Below are positions 34,755-44,422 of a stretch of DNA of 64,000 nt, piece after piece. The position numbers were made by a program, and so were the translations under genes. Source of the DNA: CBDFNC01 sp965249895 (GTDB lineage: Bacteria; Pseudomonadota; Gammaproteobacteria; Enterobacterales; CBDFNC01); contig CBDFNC010000002.1 in assembly GCA_965249895.1 (NCBI GenBank), forward strand, positions 186,001 to 250,000. Direction: 5' to 3'. The notes beneath the pieces are model-generated. The model did no database searches and had not been told where the DNA came from. It saw only the letters and a list, made by a program, of their open reading frames with translations. Position 1 is the first letter of the stretch. Every line of letters starts with the position of its first letter.

Positions 34755-35993
34755 ATGGATGTCAGAACAGTTTCTGTTATTGGGTTAGGTTATATCGGTC
34801 TGCCCACCGCAGCGGTGATCGCCTCCAGAGGGATCAGGGTATACGGAGTCGAGGTTAACCCAGAGACGGTAGACATTATTAACCAGGGTAATATTCATAT
34901 TAAAGAGCCCGATCTGGACATCGTGGTGCGAAGTGTTGTTACCACGGGCATGTTAAGCGCTTCTACTCAGGCCCAGGCGGCGGACGTATTTCTTATCGCG
35001 GTTCCAACTCCCTTTAAATCCAAACATCGTCCGGACCTGTCTTTTATAAAACACGCCACTCAGCTTATTGCTCCTGTTCTGGAAAAAGGCAATTTAGTGA
35101 TCCTTGAGTCCACATCACCTGTGGGCACTACGGAACAATTGGCTGACTGGTTGGCAGAGCTGAGGCCGGATCTCAGCTTTCCACAGCAGGTGGCCGAAAA
35201 ATCCGATATTCATATCGCCCATTGTCCTGAGCGGGTTTTACCTGGTCAGGTGCTCCATGAACTGGTGTCAAACGACAGAGTGATAGGAGGCATGACCAAA
35301 CGGTGCGCGCTGGCAGCCGAGCAGCTTTATGCCTGTTTTGTTCGCGGGGCCTGTTTACTTACCGGCAGCAGAACCGCGGAACTTGCCAAGCTAACCGAAA
35401 ATGCTTATCGGGATGTCAATATCGCCTTTGCCAATGAGCTATCGATTATTTGTGATGAGCTCAGGGTTAACGTCTGGGAACTTATTGCCTTGGCTAATCG
35501 CCACCCCAGGGTGAATGTTTTGAGTCCTGGCCCTGGCGTTGGAGGCCATTGTATCGCTGTAGACCCCTGGTTTATTGTTGATTCGGCGCCACAGCAAGCC
35601 AAATTGATCCGCACAGCAAGAGAAGTAAACGATGGCAAGCCAGCCTATATTTTGGACAAGGTTAAGTCCGCGGCGAATCAGTTTAAAAAACCTGTTTTTG
35701 CTTGCCTTGGCATCAGCTTTAAAGCAGATATAGATGATACCCGGGAAAGCCCGGCGTTGGTTATCACCAAAGCATTAGTAGAAGCAGAGCTAGGTATGGT
35801 TTATGTGGTTGAACCTAACCTCAACGCCTTGCCAGAGCAATTAAATCAACCGAATGTAGAGCTTACTTCCCTGGATCGAGCTCTAGAGCAGGCAAATATA
35901 GTGCTGGTTCTGGTTGATCACAGGGAGTTTAAGCTAATCCCGGTGGCGGATGTGAATAGTAAATTAGTTATTGATACTCGAGGCATATGGTAG
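34755..35993 (+). CDS. wecC: UDP-N-acetyl-D-mannosaminuronate dehydrogenase WecC
   Basis: 412 residues from the ATG at 34755 preceded by AAAGGAGCG. Rossmann motif VIGLGYIGLPTA; catalytic Cys in GPGVGGHCIAVDPWF; central LTENAYRDVNIAFANELSII; C-terminal DDTRESPALVI. It oxidises UDP-ManNAc to the uronic acid for surface glycans. The enterobacterial antigen genes are not around it, so it probably serves a capsule or O-antigen. No wecB is visible. Confidence 0.9.
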   Translation: MDVRTVSVIGLGYIGLPTAAVIASRGIRVYGVEVNPETVDIINQGNIHIKEPDLDIVVRSVVTTGMLSASTQAQAADVFLIAVPTPFKSKHRPDLSFIKHATQLIAPVLEKGNLVILESTSPVGTTEQLADWLAELRPDLSFPQQVAEKSDIHIAHCPERVLPGQVLHELVSNDRVIGGMTKRCALAAEQLYACFVRGACLLTGSRTAELAKLTENAYRDVNIAFANELSIICDELRVNVWELIALANRHPRVNVLSPGPGVGGHCIAVDPWFIVDSAPQQAKLIRTAREVNDGKPAYILDKVKSAANQFKKPVFACLGISFKADIDDTRESPALVITKALVEAELGMVYVVEPNLNALPEQLNQPNVELTSLDRALEQANIVLVLVDHREFKLIPVADVNSKLVIDTRGIW

Positions 35994-36036
35994 CTGCACA
36001 AGGGTATTAGGTTGTGGTATTTAAAAGGAGTTGAGT

Positions 36037-37443
36037 ATGATCCCTGTAATCTTAGCTGGAGGGCAGGGGACACGCCTCTGGCCCTTGTCTCGTCAGGAAC
36101 ACCCCAAACAGTTTCTTCCGTTGGCATCGCAGGATTCCATGTTTTTGGACACTATCAAGCGACTCGAAAGCATGTCTGCTATGGAGCCCCCTTATATTGT
36201 TTGCAATGAAAAGCACAGATTTATGGTCGCCCAGCAACTGCTTGAGGCCGGGATCAAGCACCAGGGCATATTACTGGAGCCATGCGGCCGAAACACTGCA
36301 CCAGCGGTGGCCTTGGCTGCGCTGCAAGTGTTAAAGAACAGGCGGGAGCCCGGGGATAGGGAGGCAGATCCGGTTCTGTTAGTGTTACCAGCGGATCACC
36401 TTATTCAGGATGTGAAGGCGTTTAAGAAAGCCGTTTATCAGGCCAGATCCTACGCTGCTAAAGGTTACCTGATGACCTTTGGTATAGTGCCTGATCATCC
36501 AGAAACGGGGTACGGTTATATCCGAAGTGGTAATACGCTGGATGGAGATGCCAGGTATGTTGCCGAATTTGTTGAGAAACCTGAACTTGAAACCGCTAAA
36601 TCCTATCTTGCCAGCGGGTTGTATTTCTGGAATTCCGGGATGTTTTTATTTAAGGCCGGGAGTTATTTAACCGAGCTGGAGAAATTTAGCCCGGATATCT
36701 ACGCATCCTGCCAACAGGCATTGGCAATGTCCCAGCAAGATGATTTTATTCGCCCCAATGAGGAAGTGTTTACCGCTTGCCCCAGTGATTCTATTGACTA
36801 TGCAGTAATGGAAAAGACCAGTCAGGCAGTTGTGATGCCGCTGAACGCTAAGTGGAGCGATCTGGGCTCCTGGGCGGCAATATGGGAGCAGCAGGAGAAA
36901 GACGATTCGGGAAATGTAGTGCGGGGTGATATCGCCGCCATAGACACCAAAAACAGCTTTATTCAGGCAGAGCATAAATTGGTAGCCACTGCGGGAATTA
37001 ATAACCTGATCATAGTGGAAACCAAAGATGCGGTTATGGTGGCACACAGAGACAGGGTGCAGATGGTGAAGGATATAGTAACGCAGCTTAATATTGGTGA
37101 GCGAAAAGAGGCGATATTTCACCGGGAGCAATATCGCAGCTGGGGGAAATTCGATTGTATTGATATCGGCGACAGGTTCAGGGTAAAACGTATCACGGTT
37201 AATCCGGGGGAGAGCTTGTCTGAGCACCTGCATCACCACAGGGCGGAGCACTGGATTGTGGTTAAGGGCACAGCCAGAGTGAAGTGTGATAAGAAGACGT
37301 TTTTACTGTCGGAAAACCAGTCTACTTATATCCCCTTGGGTACAGAGCATCAATTATCCAATCCGGGTAAGATCAAACTGGAACTGATAGAGGTGCAGTC
37401 GGGGGCTTATCTGGAAGATACGGATATGATTAGAAGCGAATAG
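36037..37443 (+). CDS. manC: mannose-1-phosphate guanylyltransferase / mannose-6-phosphate isomerase
   Basis: 468 residues from the ATG at 36037; AAAAGGAG ends at 36030, too close to the TTG at 36031. Pyrophosphorylase domain: LAGGQGTRLWPLSRQEHPKQFLP, FVEKP and WNSGMFLF. C-terminal cupin-type isomerase domain: RVKRITVNPGESLSEHLHHHRAEHWIVVKGTA. It makes GDP-mannose from mannose-1-P, and may also make mannose-6-P. Follows wecC by about 43 bp, so likely the same unit. Confidence 0.93.
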   Translation: MIPVILAGGQGTRLWPLSRQEHPKQFLPLASQDSMFLDTIKRLESMSAMEPPYIVCNEKHRFMVAQQLLEAGIKHQGILLEPCGRNTAPAVALAALQVLKNRREPGDREADPVLLVLPADHLIQDVKAFKKAVYQARSYAAKGYLMTFGIVPDHPETGYGYIRSGNTLDGDARYVAEFVEKPELETAKSYLASGLYFWNSGMFLFKAGSYLTELEKFSPDIYASCQQALAMSQQDDFIRPNEEVFTACPSDSIDYAVMEKTSQAVVMPLNAKWSDLGSWAAIWEQQEKDDSGNVVRGDIAAIDTKNSFIQAEHKLVATAGINNLIIVETKDAVMVAHRDRVQMVKDIVTQLNIGERKEAIFHREQYRSWGKFDCIDIGDRFRVKRITVNPGESLSEHLHHHRAEHWIVVKGTARVKCDKKTFLLSENQSTYIPLGTEHQLSNPGKIKLELIEVQSGAYLEDTDMIRSE

Positions 37444-37569
37444 CAGATAGTTAAAAATAGTCAAAAAAATATAACTTCCTTTTCTCTAGGGCTTTACTCT
37501 GTGGTAGGGTAGGCCCATATTCCCCCCCTTGAATTATCATCTCCCCGAGAACGGGTATTAGGTAAATTT

Positions 37570-38394
37570 ATGATAAAGAAGTGCTTATTTCCAGCCGCTG
37601 GTTATGGAACACGATTCTTACCGGCCACTAAATCAATGCCGAAAGAAATGATGCCAGTGGTTAACAAACCCTTGATCGAATACGGCGTCGACGAGGCGCT
37701 GGAAGCGGATATTCCTGGTATCTGTATCGTGACAGGCCGGGGCAAGCACGCCTTGTCGGATCACTTCGATTTAAATTATGAGCTCGAGCATCAGATTAGC
37801 GGTACTAAGAAAGAAGAAAAACTGGAAGATATCCGTCGTATTATGGATAACGCGACTTTTACCTTTACCCGTCAACGTGAAATGAAGGGCCTGGGTCACG
37901 CGATATTAACGGGTAGAGAGCTGGTGGGTGATGAGCCTTTTGCCGTTGTGCTTGCCGATGACCTCTGCGTAAATGCAGACAAAGGTGTACTCCGTCAGAT
38001 GGTGGATCTGTTTCGCCAGTTTCGCTGCTCTATTGTTGCAGTGGAAGAAGTTCCGGAAGATGAAACCCATAAGTACGGTGTCATCAGCGGTCAGATGATA
38101 AAAGATGATATTTACCGTGTTGATAATATGGTGGAAAAACCAGAGCCGGGTACGGCGCCAAGTAATCTGGCTATTATCGGGCGTTATATATTAACGCCCG
38201 ACATTTTCGATATTCTGGAAACTACGGCGCCAGGTAAAAATGGTGAAATCCAGATCACCGATGCGTTATTGGAGCAGGCGCAGCGAGGATGTGTACTGGC
38301 TTATAAATTTAAAGGTAAGCGTTTCGACTGTGGTAGCGTGCCAGGGTTTATCGAAGCCACCAACTATTGTTACGAAAATCTTTATAAAGAATAA
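37570..38394 (+). CDS. galU: UTP-glucose-1-phosphate uridylyltransferase
   Basis: 274 residues. Nucleotide-binding GYGTRFLPATKSMPKEMMPV, LADDLCV, VEKPEPGTAPSNLAIIGRYIL and GEIQITDAL. It makes UDP-glucose for envelope polysaccharides. With wecC and manC it forms a small sugar-nucleotide group, separated from manC by 126 bp. Confidence 0.95.
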   Translation: MIKKCLFPAAGYGTRFLPATKSMPKEMMPVVNKPLIEYGVDEALEADIPGICIVTGRGKHALSDHFDLNYELEHQISGTKKEEKLEDIRRIMDNATFTFTRQREMKGLGHAILTGRELVGDEPFAVVLADDLCVNADKGVLRQMVDLFRQFRCSIVAVEEVPEDETHKYGVISGQMIKDDIYRVDNMVEKPEPGTAPSNLAIIGRYILTPDIFDILETTAPGKNGEIQITDALLEQAQRGCVLAYKFKGKRFDCGSVPGFIEATNYCYENLYKE

Positions 38395-38400
38395 CAGATT

Positions 38401-38429
38401 AGAAAGGTGGCCTGGCCACCTTTCTTTAC
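38401..38429 (+). terminator. rho-independent terminator after galU
   Basis: AGAAAGGTGG (38401-38410) pairs perfectly with CCACCTTTCT (38416-38425) around CCTGG, followed by TTACTT. It starts six bases after the galU stop. Strong stem, short T tract. Confidence 0.8.
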
Positions 38430-38600
38430 TTAGCGCTAGCTTTACTGCTCGATTGCCTGACAACCCGCTCTATCCTCTACGCGATAATTAAATATTCCCC
38501 TTCGGTGAAAAACAAATATTTAACACCTAATCTTTATATATTAAGGGCTTCTGTATTTTCCTAAAGCAGATCTAATGGTAGAGAGAGCTTTTTGGTTTTA

Positions 38601-40178
38601 ATGACTAAAAAGGAGAGCTTGGTGCAGCCTAATCTGGCAACAGGGCAATCGTCATTTCGCTCGCGGGGGCAGCGCCTGCTACTTGAGCATGCCGTGTTAA
38701 TACTTACAGCTCTGCTGCTTTTAGGTTGTGTCAATATTATATATTACTTTCAGCAGCAACAGACCAAGCTGGTACAAACTCTGGTACTACAGCAAGCCCG
38801 GCAATACATAAAAGGTCTGGCGGAATTTCGTACCCTGTATACAAATAAGGTGGTGGCAGTGGTTCGGCATCAGGGGATTGCGGTCAGCCATGATATCAAA
38901 AACAACCCCTTAGCAATTCCTCTACCAGCTACCCTCAGTATGTTGCTTGGCAGTCGGATAACGGCAGAGGGGGCTGGTAGCGTTCGCTTATTCAGCCCTT
39001 TTCCTTTCCCCTGGCGTCAACAGGAAGGGGGGCTAAAGGATGATTTTGATAGAAATGCCTGGCAGTTTTTTCTGTCACAAACGGAATCATCACCTTTCTA
39101 TAAGTTCACTCAAAGCAATGGCCAGCCCATATTAAGGTATGCCATGGCCGACAGGATGCGCCATTCCTGCGTGCACTGCCACAACTCTCACCCGGATACA
39201 CCTAAAAAAAGCTGGAAAGTGGGAGATGTGCGCGGAATTCTCGAGGTCAGCTTACCCATATCTGCGGCTAATGAAGCGGCTCGTGACAGCTTACAGGGGG
39301 CTTATGTACTCAGTCTTAGCTTGATAGTGCTGTTTGTTACAGGGTTGAGCATTGTTATCCGTGGGTTGCGTAACGCTGTCAGAGACTCGCAGCTGGTGAA
39401 TCTGGATATGTCGAAGGAGGTCATTGAGCGGAAAAAAGCAGAGCAACAAAGCCGATTACATAGCGAAGAGATTGCAAAGGCTAACCTGCAGCTGGAGGAG
39501 GCGAACCGGGAGCTGATGGAATTTAATTATGTTGCCAGTCATGATCTTCAGGAGCCGCTAAGGACATTGGAAAGTTACGCCACCCTGTTGGTTGAGGATA
39601 TCGGCCGCGAGTTACCGGCTGACGCGGAAGAAGACATCCATTTTATTCAGGCTGCGGCGGTGCGAATGCGTAAATTGGTGCAAGACTTACTCACGCTATC
39701 GCGCACCAATACCCAAGAATTCAAGCTTGAGCTTGTGGACCTGAACGCATGTATGGATGAGGTTAAAGCAAACTTAGGCAGCAGTCTGGCGAATACAGGT
39801 GGTGAAATCCGCTGGACTAGTCTGCCTCAGGTGCAGGGTGACACATCCCAGTTGATACGTGTGTTACAAAACCTGGTGGGTAATGGCGTGAAATTTCATG
39901 GCTCATCTCCTCCTGTGGTTGAAGTCACCGCTGAGCGGGAAGAAAAAGCGTGGCGTATTTTTGTGAAAGACAATGGGATAGGTATAGATCCTAAGTTTCA
40001 GGAACAAATTTTTATCTCATTTAAGCGTTTGCATGGTACCAGCCACTATGAAGGTACTGGGATAGGGTTGGCAATCGTGCGTAAAGTGGTTGAACGTCAC
40101 GCAGGGCAGGTAAACCTGGAATCTACCCCCGGAAAAGGCTCCTGTTTCTGGTTTACCCTGCCCGACAGGGACTCGTAA
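38601..40178 (+). CDS. sensor histidine kinase with periplasmic c-haem (DUF3365) domain
   Basis: About 525 residues. Membrane helix (LILTALLLLGCVNIIYYF), a periplasmic region of the DUF3365 type with SCVHCHNSHP (c-type haem motif CxxCH near residue 190) and GDVRGILEVSLP, a second helix (AYVLSLSLIVLFVTGLSIVI), then a coiled coil and a phytochrome-like kinase core: VASHDLQEPLRTL (phosphorylated His near 314), N-box NGVKFHG, KDNGIGIDPKF and GTGIGLAIV. It is likely to sense redox state or a gas at haem. Start uncertain: AGGAG at 38611-38615 fits a GTG at 38622, whereas the ATG at 38601 has only a distant GAGAG. Confidence 0.88.
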   Translation: MTKKESLVQPNLATGQSSFRSRGQRLLLEHAVLILTALLLLGCVNIIYYFQQQQTKLVQTLVLQQARQYIKGLAEFRTLYTNKVVAVVRHQGIAVSHDIKNNPLAIPLPATLSMLLGSRITAEGAGSVRLFSPFPFPWRQQEGGLKDDFDRNAWQFFLSQTESSPFYKFTQSNGQPILRYAMADRMRHSCVHCHNSHPDTPKKSWKVGDVRGILEVSLPISAANEAARDSLQGAYVLSLSLIVLFVTGLSIVIRGLRNAVRDSQLVNLDMSKEVIERKKAEQQSRLHSEEIAKANLQLEEANRELMEFNYVASHDLQEPLRTLESYATLLVEDIGRELPADAEEDIHFIQAAAVRMRKLVQDLLTLSRTNTQEFKLELVDLNACMDEVKANLGSSLANTGGEIRWTSLPQVQGDTSQLIRVLQNLVGNGVKFHGSSPPVVEVTAEREEKAWRIFVKDNGIGIDPKFQEQIFISFKRLHGTSHYEGTGIGLAIVRKVVERHAGQVNLESTPGKGSCFWFTLPDRDS

Positions 40179-40192
40179 TTAATGGAGGGACC

Positions 40193-40648
40193 ATGCTCAT
40201 AGGGAAGAGTAGTAAGAAAGCCACCATTTTGCTGGTAGACGATTCGTTAGCAGATCAGGCGCTAATAGCCAGAGCCATAAAAAAAGCCAAGTTTGAGACT
40301 CAACTGGAAACGGTCTCTGATGGCGCCGAAGCCATGGATTATCTCCAACATAGAGGCCGTTATGAAAACTGTGCAGTGCACCCTCGTCCCGATGTGGTCT
40401 TACTGGATATCAATATGCCAAAGATGGATGGGAAACAGGTGCTTAAAGCCATTCACCTGAGCCCTGAGCTGAAAAGTTTACCTGTCATTATGTTAACTAC
40501 CTCAAACCAGGAGTTGGATATTAAGGAGTCATACCAGTTGGGGGCAAATGCCTATATCACCAAACCAACGGACCTGGCTGGTCTTATAAAAACTGTGCAA
40601 GCGCTGGAAGATTTCTGGTTTGACCTGGCGGAGCTACCCAGACCATGA
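40193..40648 (+). CDS. single-domain response regulator (Rcp1-like)
   Basis: 151 residues, one receiver domain: ILLVDDSLADQALIARAIKK, Asp in VVLLDINMPKMDG, Thr in VIMLTTSN and Lys in YITKPTDL. The loop YLQHRGRYENCAVHPRPD is typical of regulators paired with phytochrome-type kinases. No output domain, so it should pass phosphate on or act by protein contact. It sits 14 bp after the haem kinase and overlaps the next gene by 4 bases. Confidence 0.88.
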   Translation: MLIGKSSKKATILLVDDSLADQALIARAIKKAKFETQLETVSDGAEAMDYLQHRGRYENCAVHPRPDVVLLDINMPKMDGKQVLKAIHLSPELKSLPVIMLTTSNQELDIKESYQLGANAYITKPTDLAGLIKTVQALEDFWFDLAELPRP

Positions 40649-41904
40649 GCCAGAATAAACTTACCCTGCTATTGCTCGATGATGATGATGCATCGTTAAG
40701 GCTTACCGAGCGTTTGCTTGGTAAGTTGTCTGACTGGGAGCTGGACTGTATCAGTTGCAACGATATATGTGATCTCCCGGGTTTAAAGCTGGCGATCACG
40801 GACGTGGTGATAGTGGATTACTTGTTGGGTATAGAGAATGGCATAGACGTGATCCAGCGACTTAAAAAGGAGGGGTGGGATAGTGCGTTTATTTTGTTAA
40901 CCGGTCGCGGCGATGAGCGTGTGGCAGCGGAAGCTCTGCGGGTCGGGGTTCACGACTACATAATCAAAAAAGACTTAAGCGTAGAGACCCTGGACAGATC
41001 CCTTCGATATGTGACCGAGTGTCGAGCCCACCAGTTAGCTTTACAACAATTAAATCGAGAACTGGAAGCCAGAGTCGAACAGCGCACCCAAGAGCTGAAA
41101 AATAGCAATGACTCCCTGCAAGACACGCTAATGCGGCTTAGCAGTACACAGCTGCAACTGGTTGAGTCAGAAAAGATGGCGGCATTGGGCTCTCTGGTAG
41201 CAGGTATTGCCCATGAGATAAATACGCCTATAGGTGTTGGTGTCACTGCGGTTAGTCATCTTCATGAGCTATTGATGCGGCTTGAACGGCATAAGGAAAG
41301 CAACTCTATCACCCGACTGTTTTTTGAAAATTTCTGTCATGAGGCAAAAGAGAGTATCGAAATTCTAGAGCACAACTTAAATCGCAGCGCAGAACTTATT
41401 GGCAACTTTAAACAGGTGGCGGTGGACCAATTAAGTGGTGATCAGCGTGAATTTGATTTGGGCTTGTACCTGGAGGACATAGTGAAGACGCTAAAACCAA
41501 ATTTACGGCGACAGGGACATAAGGTCCAGGTAAATTGCCCTAAGCAGCTTAAGGTTTATTCCTATCCAGGGGCTTTTTACCAGATATTGAGTAACCTGAT
41601 CATGAACTCCTTGATCCATGGCTTTACAGGAAAACAGCACGGGCAAATTTTTATCCAGGTCGAGTTATCTGGAAATCAGCTCAATCTGAGTTATAGCGAT
41701 GATGGCAGTGGTATGTCGGAAAGAGAAGTTGCCCGGGTATTTGAACCTTTTTTCACCACCAAACGGGGCAAGGGTGGCAGTGGTTTGGGCGGTCATATTA
41801 TTTATAATCTGGTGGTGCAGCAGTTAAAGGGAAGTATCCTCTGCCATAGTGAGCCTGATAACGGCTGTTGTTTCGAAATAAAAGTTCCCGTTGAATTAGT
41901 GTGA
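40645..41904 (+). CDS. receiver-histidine kinase hybrid protein
   Basis: 419 residues. Receiver domain first (LLLLDDDDASLRL; Asp in VVIVDYLLGIENG; Lys in YIIKKDLS), then a coiled coil (ALQQLNRELEARVEQRTQELKNS), HisKA-type dimerisation helix with LVAGIAHEINTPIG (phosphorylated His near 193), and the ATPase domain (NSLIHGF; YSDDGSGMSEREVARVFEPFFTTKRG; GSGLGGHIIYNL). No membrane segment, so cytoplasmic. Coupled to the preceding regulator (ATGA). The three genes form a likely phosphorelay with an unidentified output. Confidence 0.88.
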   Translation: MSQNKLTLLLLDDDDASLRLTERLLGKLSDWELDCISCNDICDLPGLKLAITDVVIVDYLLGIENGIDVIQRLKKEGWDSAFILLTGRGDERVAAEALRVGVHDYIIKKDLSVETLDRSLRYVTECRAHQLALQQLNRELEARVEQRTQELKNSNDSLQDTLMRLSSTQLQLVESEKMAALGSLVAGIAHEINTPIGVGVTAVSHLHELLMRLERHKESNSITRLFFENFCHEAKESIEILEHNLNRSAELIGNFKQVAVDQLSGDQREFDLGLYLEDIVKTLKPNLRRQGHKVQVNCPKQLKVYSYPGAFYQILSNLIMNSLIHGFTGKQHGQIFIQVELSGNQLNLSYSDDGSGMSEREVARVFEPFFTTKRGKGGSGLGGHIIYNLVVQQLKGSILCHSEPDNGCCFEIKVPVELV

Positions 41905-41952
41905 TAAATGGGCAAAGCGAAGACAAATATCGCCTTACCCGTAAGTTTGAGC

Positions 41953-42906
41953 CTATTGGCGGGAGAAATGTTTATAGGAGAAAGCGACGCGCTCTTCTAT
42001 GCTCATTTTTACATCACCCAAGCCTTCGATCAGCTTTAATCGCGGCAATAAACCTTCGCCATTGGCCATCTGTATGGCAAGGCCAGGCCGGGCATTGAGC
42101 TCAAGCAACATGGGTCCATGTACTTTGTCCAAAACCATATCTGTTCCCAGATAACCCATCCCTGACATTTCATAGCAGCTGGCCGCCAGGTGAACCAGTC
42201 GTTCCCAATTAGGCACGGAGAGATTCTTTAACAACTTTTCCGTATCGGGATGTTTTTCAATCGGGCGGTCGAATTGCACCGCCCTTAGCGCCTTGCCTGT
42301 GGTTATGTCAATTCCGACCCCCACTGCGCCTTGGTGTAAGTTAGCTTTACCATCGGAAGCTGCGGTAGACAAGCGCATCATAGCCATTAAAGGAAACCCT
42401 TTAAATACGATGACCCTGACGTCCGGAACCCCTTCAAAGCTGTAGCCGTCGAAGGCATCATCGAACTGGATCAGTGCTTCGATAACAGCAACATCCTGAG
42501 AGCCACCTAAGCTGAACAAGCCAGCTAAGATATTAGATGAATGGCGCTCTAAATCTTCTTCTGTGGCTTCGGCCCCGCTGGGTTTATAAAAGCGACCGTC
42601 TTTGACTTTAGTAATAACTAAAATGCCTTTACCGCCACTGCCTTTCGCAGGTTTTATAACAAAACCTGGCTGGTTGCGCACGATATGGGTGACGGTTCTT
42701 ACTTCCACCTGAGAGCGTATTACGCCAATCAGCTCTGGGATGGTCACCTGGGCTTGTTGGGCAATAATTTTTGTTTTGAGCTTATTGTCCACTAAGGGGT
42801 AGAGAGATCTCGGATTATAGCGCCCGATATAGGCGCCATTTCTTTGATTCATTCCCATTATCCCCTTGTCCCTTAATTTAAAAGGACTGGCGAGAAAATT
42901 AAGCAT
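41953..42906 (-). CDS. alpha-L-glutamate ligase-like ATP-grasp protein
   Basis: 317 residues related to RimK-type ATP-grasp enzymes. Visible: FVIKPAKGSGGKGILVI (ATP-grasp glycine loop), DVAVIEALIQ, DVRVIVFKGFPLMAMMRLST, NLHQGAVGVGID and DMVLDKVHGPMLLELNARPGLAIQMAN (metal-binding Glu/Asn). Such enzymes join an amino acid, often glutamate, to a peptide or protein. It is the last gene of a three-gene cluster with an inactive transglutaminase-7TM protein and a retropepsin-like lipoprotein. Substrate unknown. Confidence 0.82.
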   Translation of the reverse strand: MLNFLASPFKLRDKGIMGMNQRNGAYIGRYNPRSLYPLVDNKLKTKIIAQQAQVTIPELIGVIRSQVEVRTVTHIVRNQPGFVIKPAKGSGGKGILVITKVKDGRFYKPSGAEATEEDLERHSSNILAGLFSLGGSQDVAVIEALIQFDDAFDGYSFEGVPDVRVIVFKGFPLMAMMRLSTAASDGKANLHQGAVGVGIDITTGKALRAVQFDRPIEKHPDTEKLLKNLSVPNWERLVHLAASCYEMSGMGYLGTDMVLDKVHGPMLLELNARPGLAIQMANGEGLLPRLKLIEGLGDVKMSIEERVAFSYKHFSRQ

Positions 42907-42907
42907 A

Positions 42908-44419
42908 TTAATCTCCCGCCATAGGTTTAAAGCGACGTAGTTCCAGCAGTCGGTAACCTGTATAACTACCCAGGGTCAGTACCAGACCCATAATGATGAG
43001 CTGTACACCCAGGAAGTTAAAGGTGATGTGGGTTACATAGTCATTGCTCATGGCAAGAAAAGCCAGAACAGCTACTAGTAAGCTGCCTCCACCTTGTACC
43101 ATTACTTCCTTTGCACCTTCTTCTTCCCACAACACAGACATGCGCTCTATGGTCCAGGAAAGGATAATCATAGGGAAGAAGGTAACCTTAAGTCCTTCAG
43201 TCAGGCCGAGTTTATATGACACCACCGAAAATAATCCGATGATCAGGATCACCATCACTATCACCGCGGATATTCGTGCCACCAGAAGCAGGTTCAGTCG
43301 GGATAGATAGGAGCGGATCACTAACCCCATACCCACGATCAGCAGGAACCCCACTAACCCTGTCACCAGGCTGGTTTGAATAAATGCCATGGCGATCAGT
43401 ACCGGCATAAAAGTACCCGAGGTCTTTAATCCGATAAATACCCGCATAAAGACCACCACCAATACGCCAATGGGGATCAGCAAGATACCTTTAAACAAGG
43501 CTTGCTCTTCGATGGGTAAGCTATGAATAGAGAAATTCAGTAGGTCCTGACTGTCTATTTTCTCCTTAACAGCCATCATGGCTGGTTGATCTTGTTTGAT
43601 CATGGAAAAAGTGACCTTGGAATTAGAGCCGCCAATCAGATCCAGCAAGGAAGAGCCGCTCTGCTCCCATAGCAGCAGATTGGTTCGGTCAGCCTCTTCG
43701 CCGCTTTCAGGATCAAACAGCAACCAATTCTCATCCTGGTAAACCTGAATATATGGCATCAGGGATTGACGGCGACGGCCATCTTCCAGCAGCAGTCCGC
43801 CGACAGCACGGGCAGGAATTTCAGCCTGGTTTAGCAGCTTCACCAGTAACTTGGTTTTGTTCTCGCCACTATCCAACAGCAGCTGGATATTTTGGCCCAG
43901 CTCATCGCCTTTAAAGCCTTTAAACAGCTCGCGTGCGAAGGTGAGTGAGTCAGCACTGCGTTTATAGACCTCTTCCTGCACCTGCTGAGCGGCGGTTTTG
44001 TACGGTTCCTGCCAGTCCACCGGTGCCAGCTCAGGCTCAGGGGCCAGGTTGGTCAGGTCTTGATTTTCATCTGCCAGCAACTGAATTTTATAAAATAACT
44101 CCTGAGAGCCCGCTGCCTGGCGAATGGACCATTCCGATCTCGGGGCGCCGTCTTTTTCGATAAATGAAAGACCGTAACCAGGGGAGGCTGCATTTTGATG
44201 AAGCAGGGTAAAGCCGGGTTGGCTTACCGGAGTAGCCAGAGATGCGAGAACTTCTTTACCGTCGGCGTTAAATTCAATTTTGGCGTCAATGGACCATACT
44301 GTACGTTTTACTCCTGGTGTAAACGGAACTTCAAACGCGAGATGACGCTGTATGGTCATCGCAATGCCCGCAACAAACAGTAAGCCCACCAGAATATAAA
44401 AGGGGGTTTTGGAGGTCAT
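42908..44419 (-). CDS. inactive transglutaminase fused to a seven-helix membrane domain (UUP1/7TM)
   Basis: 503 residues. N-terminal anchor (YILVGLLFVAGIAM), then a periplasmic domain of about 250 residues whose second half resembles a transglutaminase core (LLDSGENKTKLLVKLLNQAEIPARAVGGLLLEDGRR; YIQVYQDENWLLFDPESGE) but lacks the catalytic cysteine. From about residue 305 there are seven hydrophobic helices (FKGILLIPIGVLVVVFMRV to YVTHITFNFLGVQLIIMGLVLTLGSYTGYRLL). It ends one base before the ATP-grasp gene. Function not established. Confidence 0.78.
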   Translation of the reverse strand: MTSKTPFYILVGLLFVAGIAMTIQRHLAFEVPFTPGVKRTVWSIDAKIEFNADGKEVLASLATPVSQPGFTLLHQNAASPGYGLSFIEKDGAPRSEWSIRQAAGSQELFYKIQLLADENQDLTNLAPEPELAPVDWQEPYKTAAQQVQEEVYKRSADSLTFARELFKGFKGDELGQNIQLLLDSGENKTKLLVKLLNQAEIPARAVGGLLLEDGRRRQSLMPYIQVYQDENWLLFDPESGEEADRTNLLLWEQSGSSLLDLIGGSNSKVTFSMIKQDQPAMMAVKEKIDSQDLLNFSIHSLPIEEQALFKGILLIPIGVLVVVFMRVFIGLKTSGTFMPVLIAMAFIQTSLVTGLVGFLLIVGMGLVIRSYLSRLNLLLVARISAVIVMVILIIGLFSVVSYKLGLTEGLKVTFFPMIILSWTIERMSVLWEEEGAKEVMVQGGGSLLVAVLAFLAMSNDYVTHITFNFLGVQLIIMGLVLTLGSYTGYRLLELRRFKPMAGD

Positions 44420-44422
44420 TTG

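Noticed and set aside
36667..37251. 194-codon frame opposite manC
   Set aside because: It lies fully antisense to manC, whose protein is clearly conserved; the translated product has no recognisable feature.
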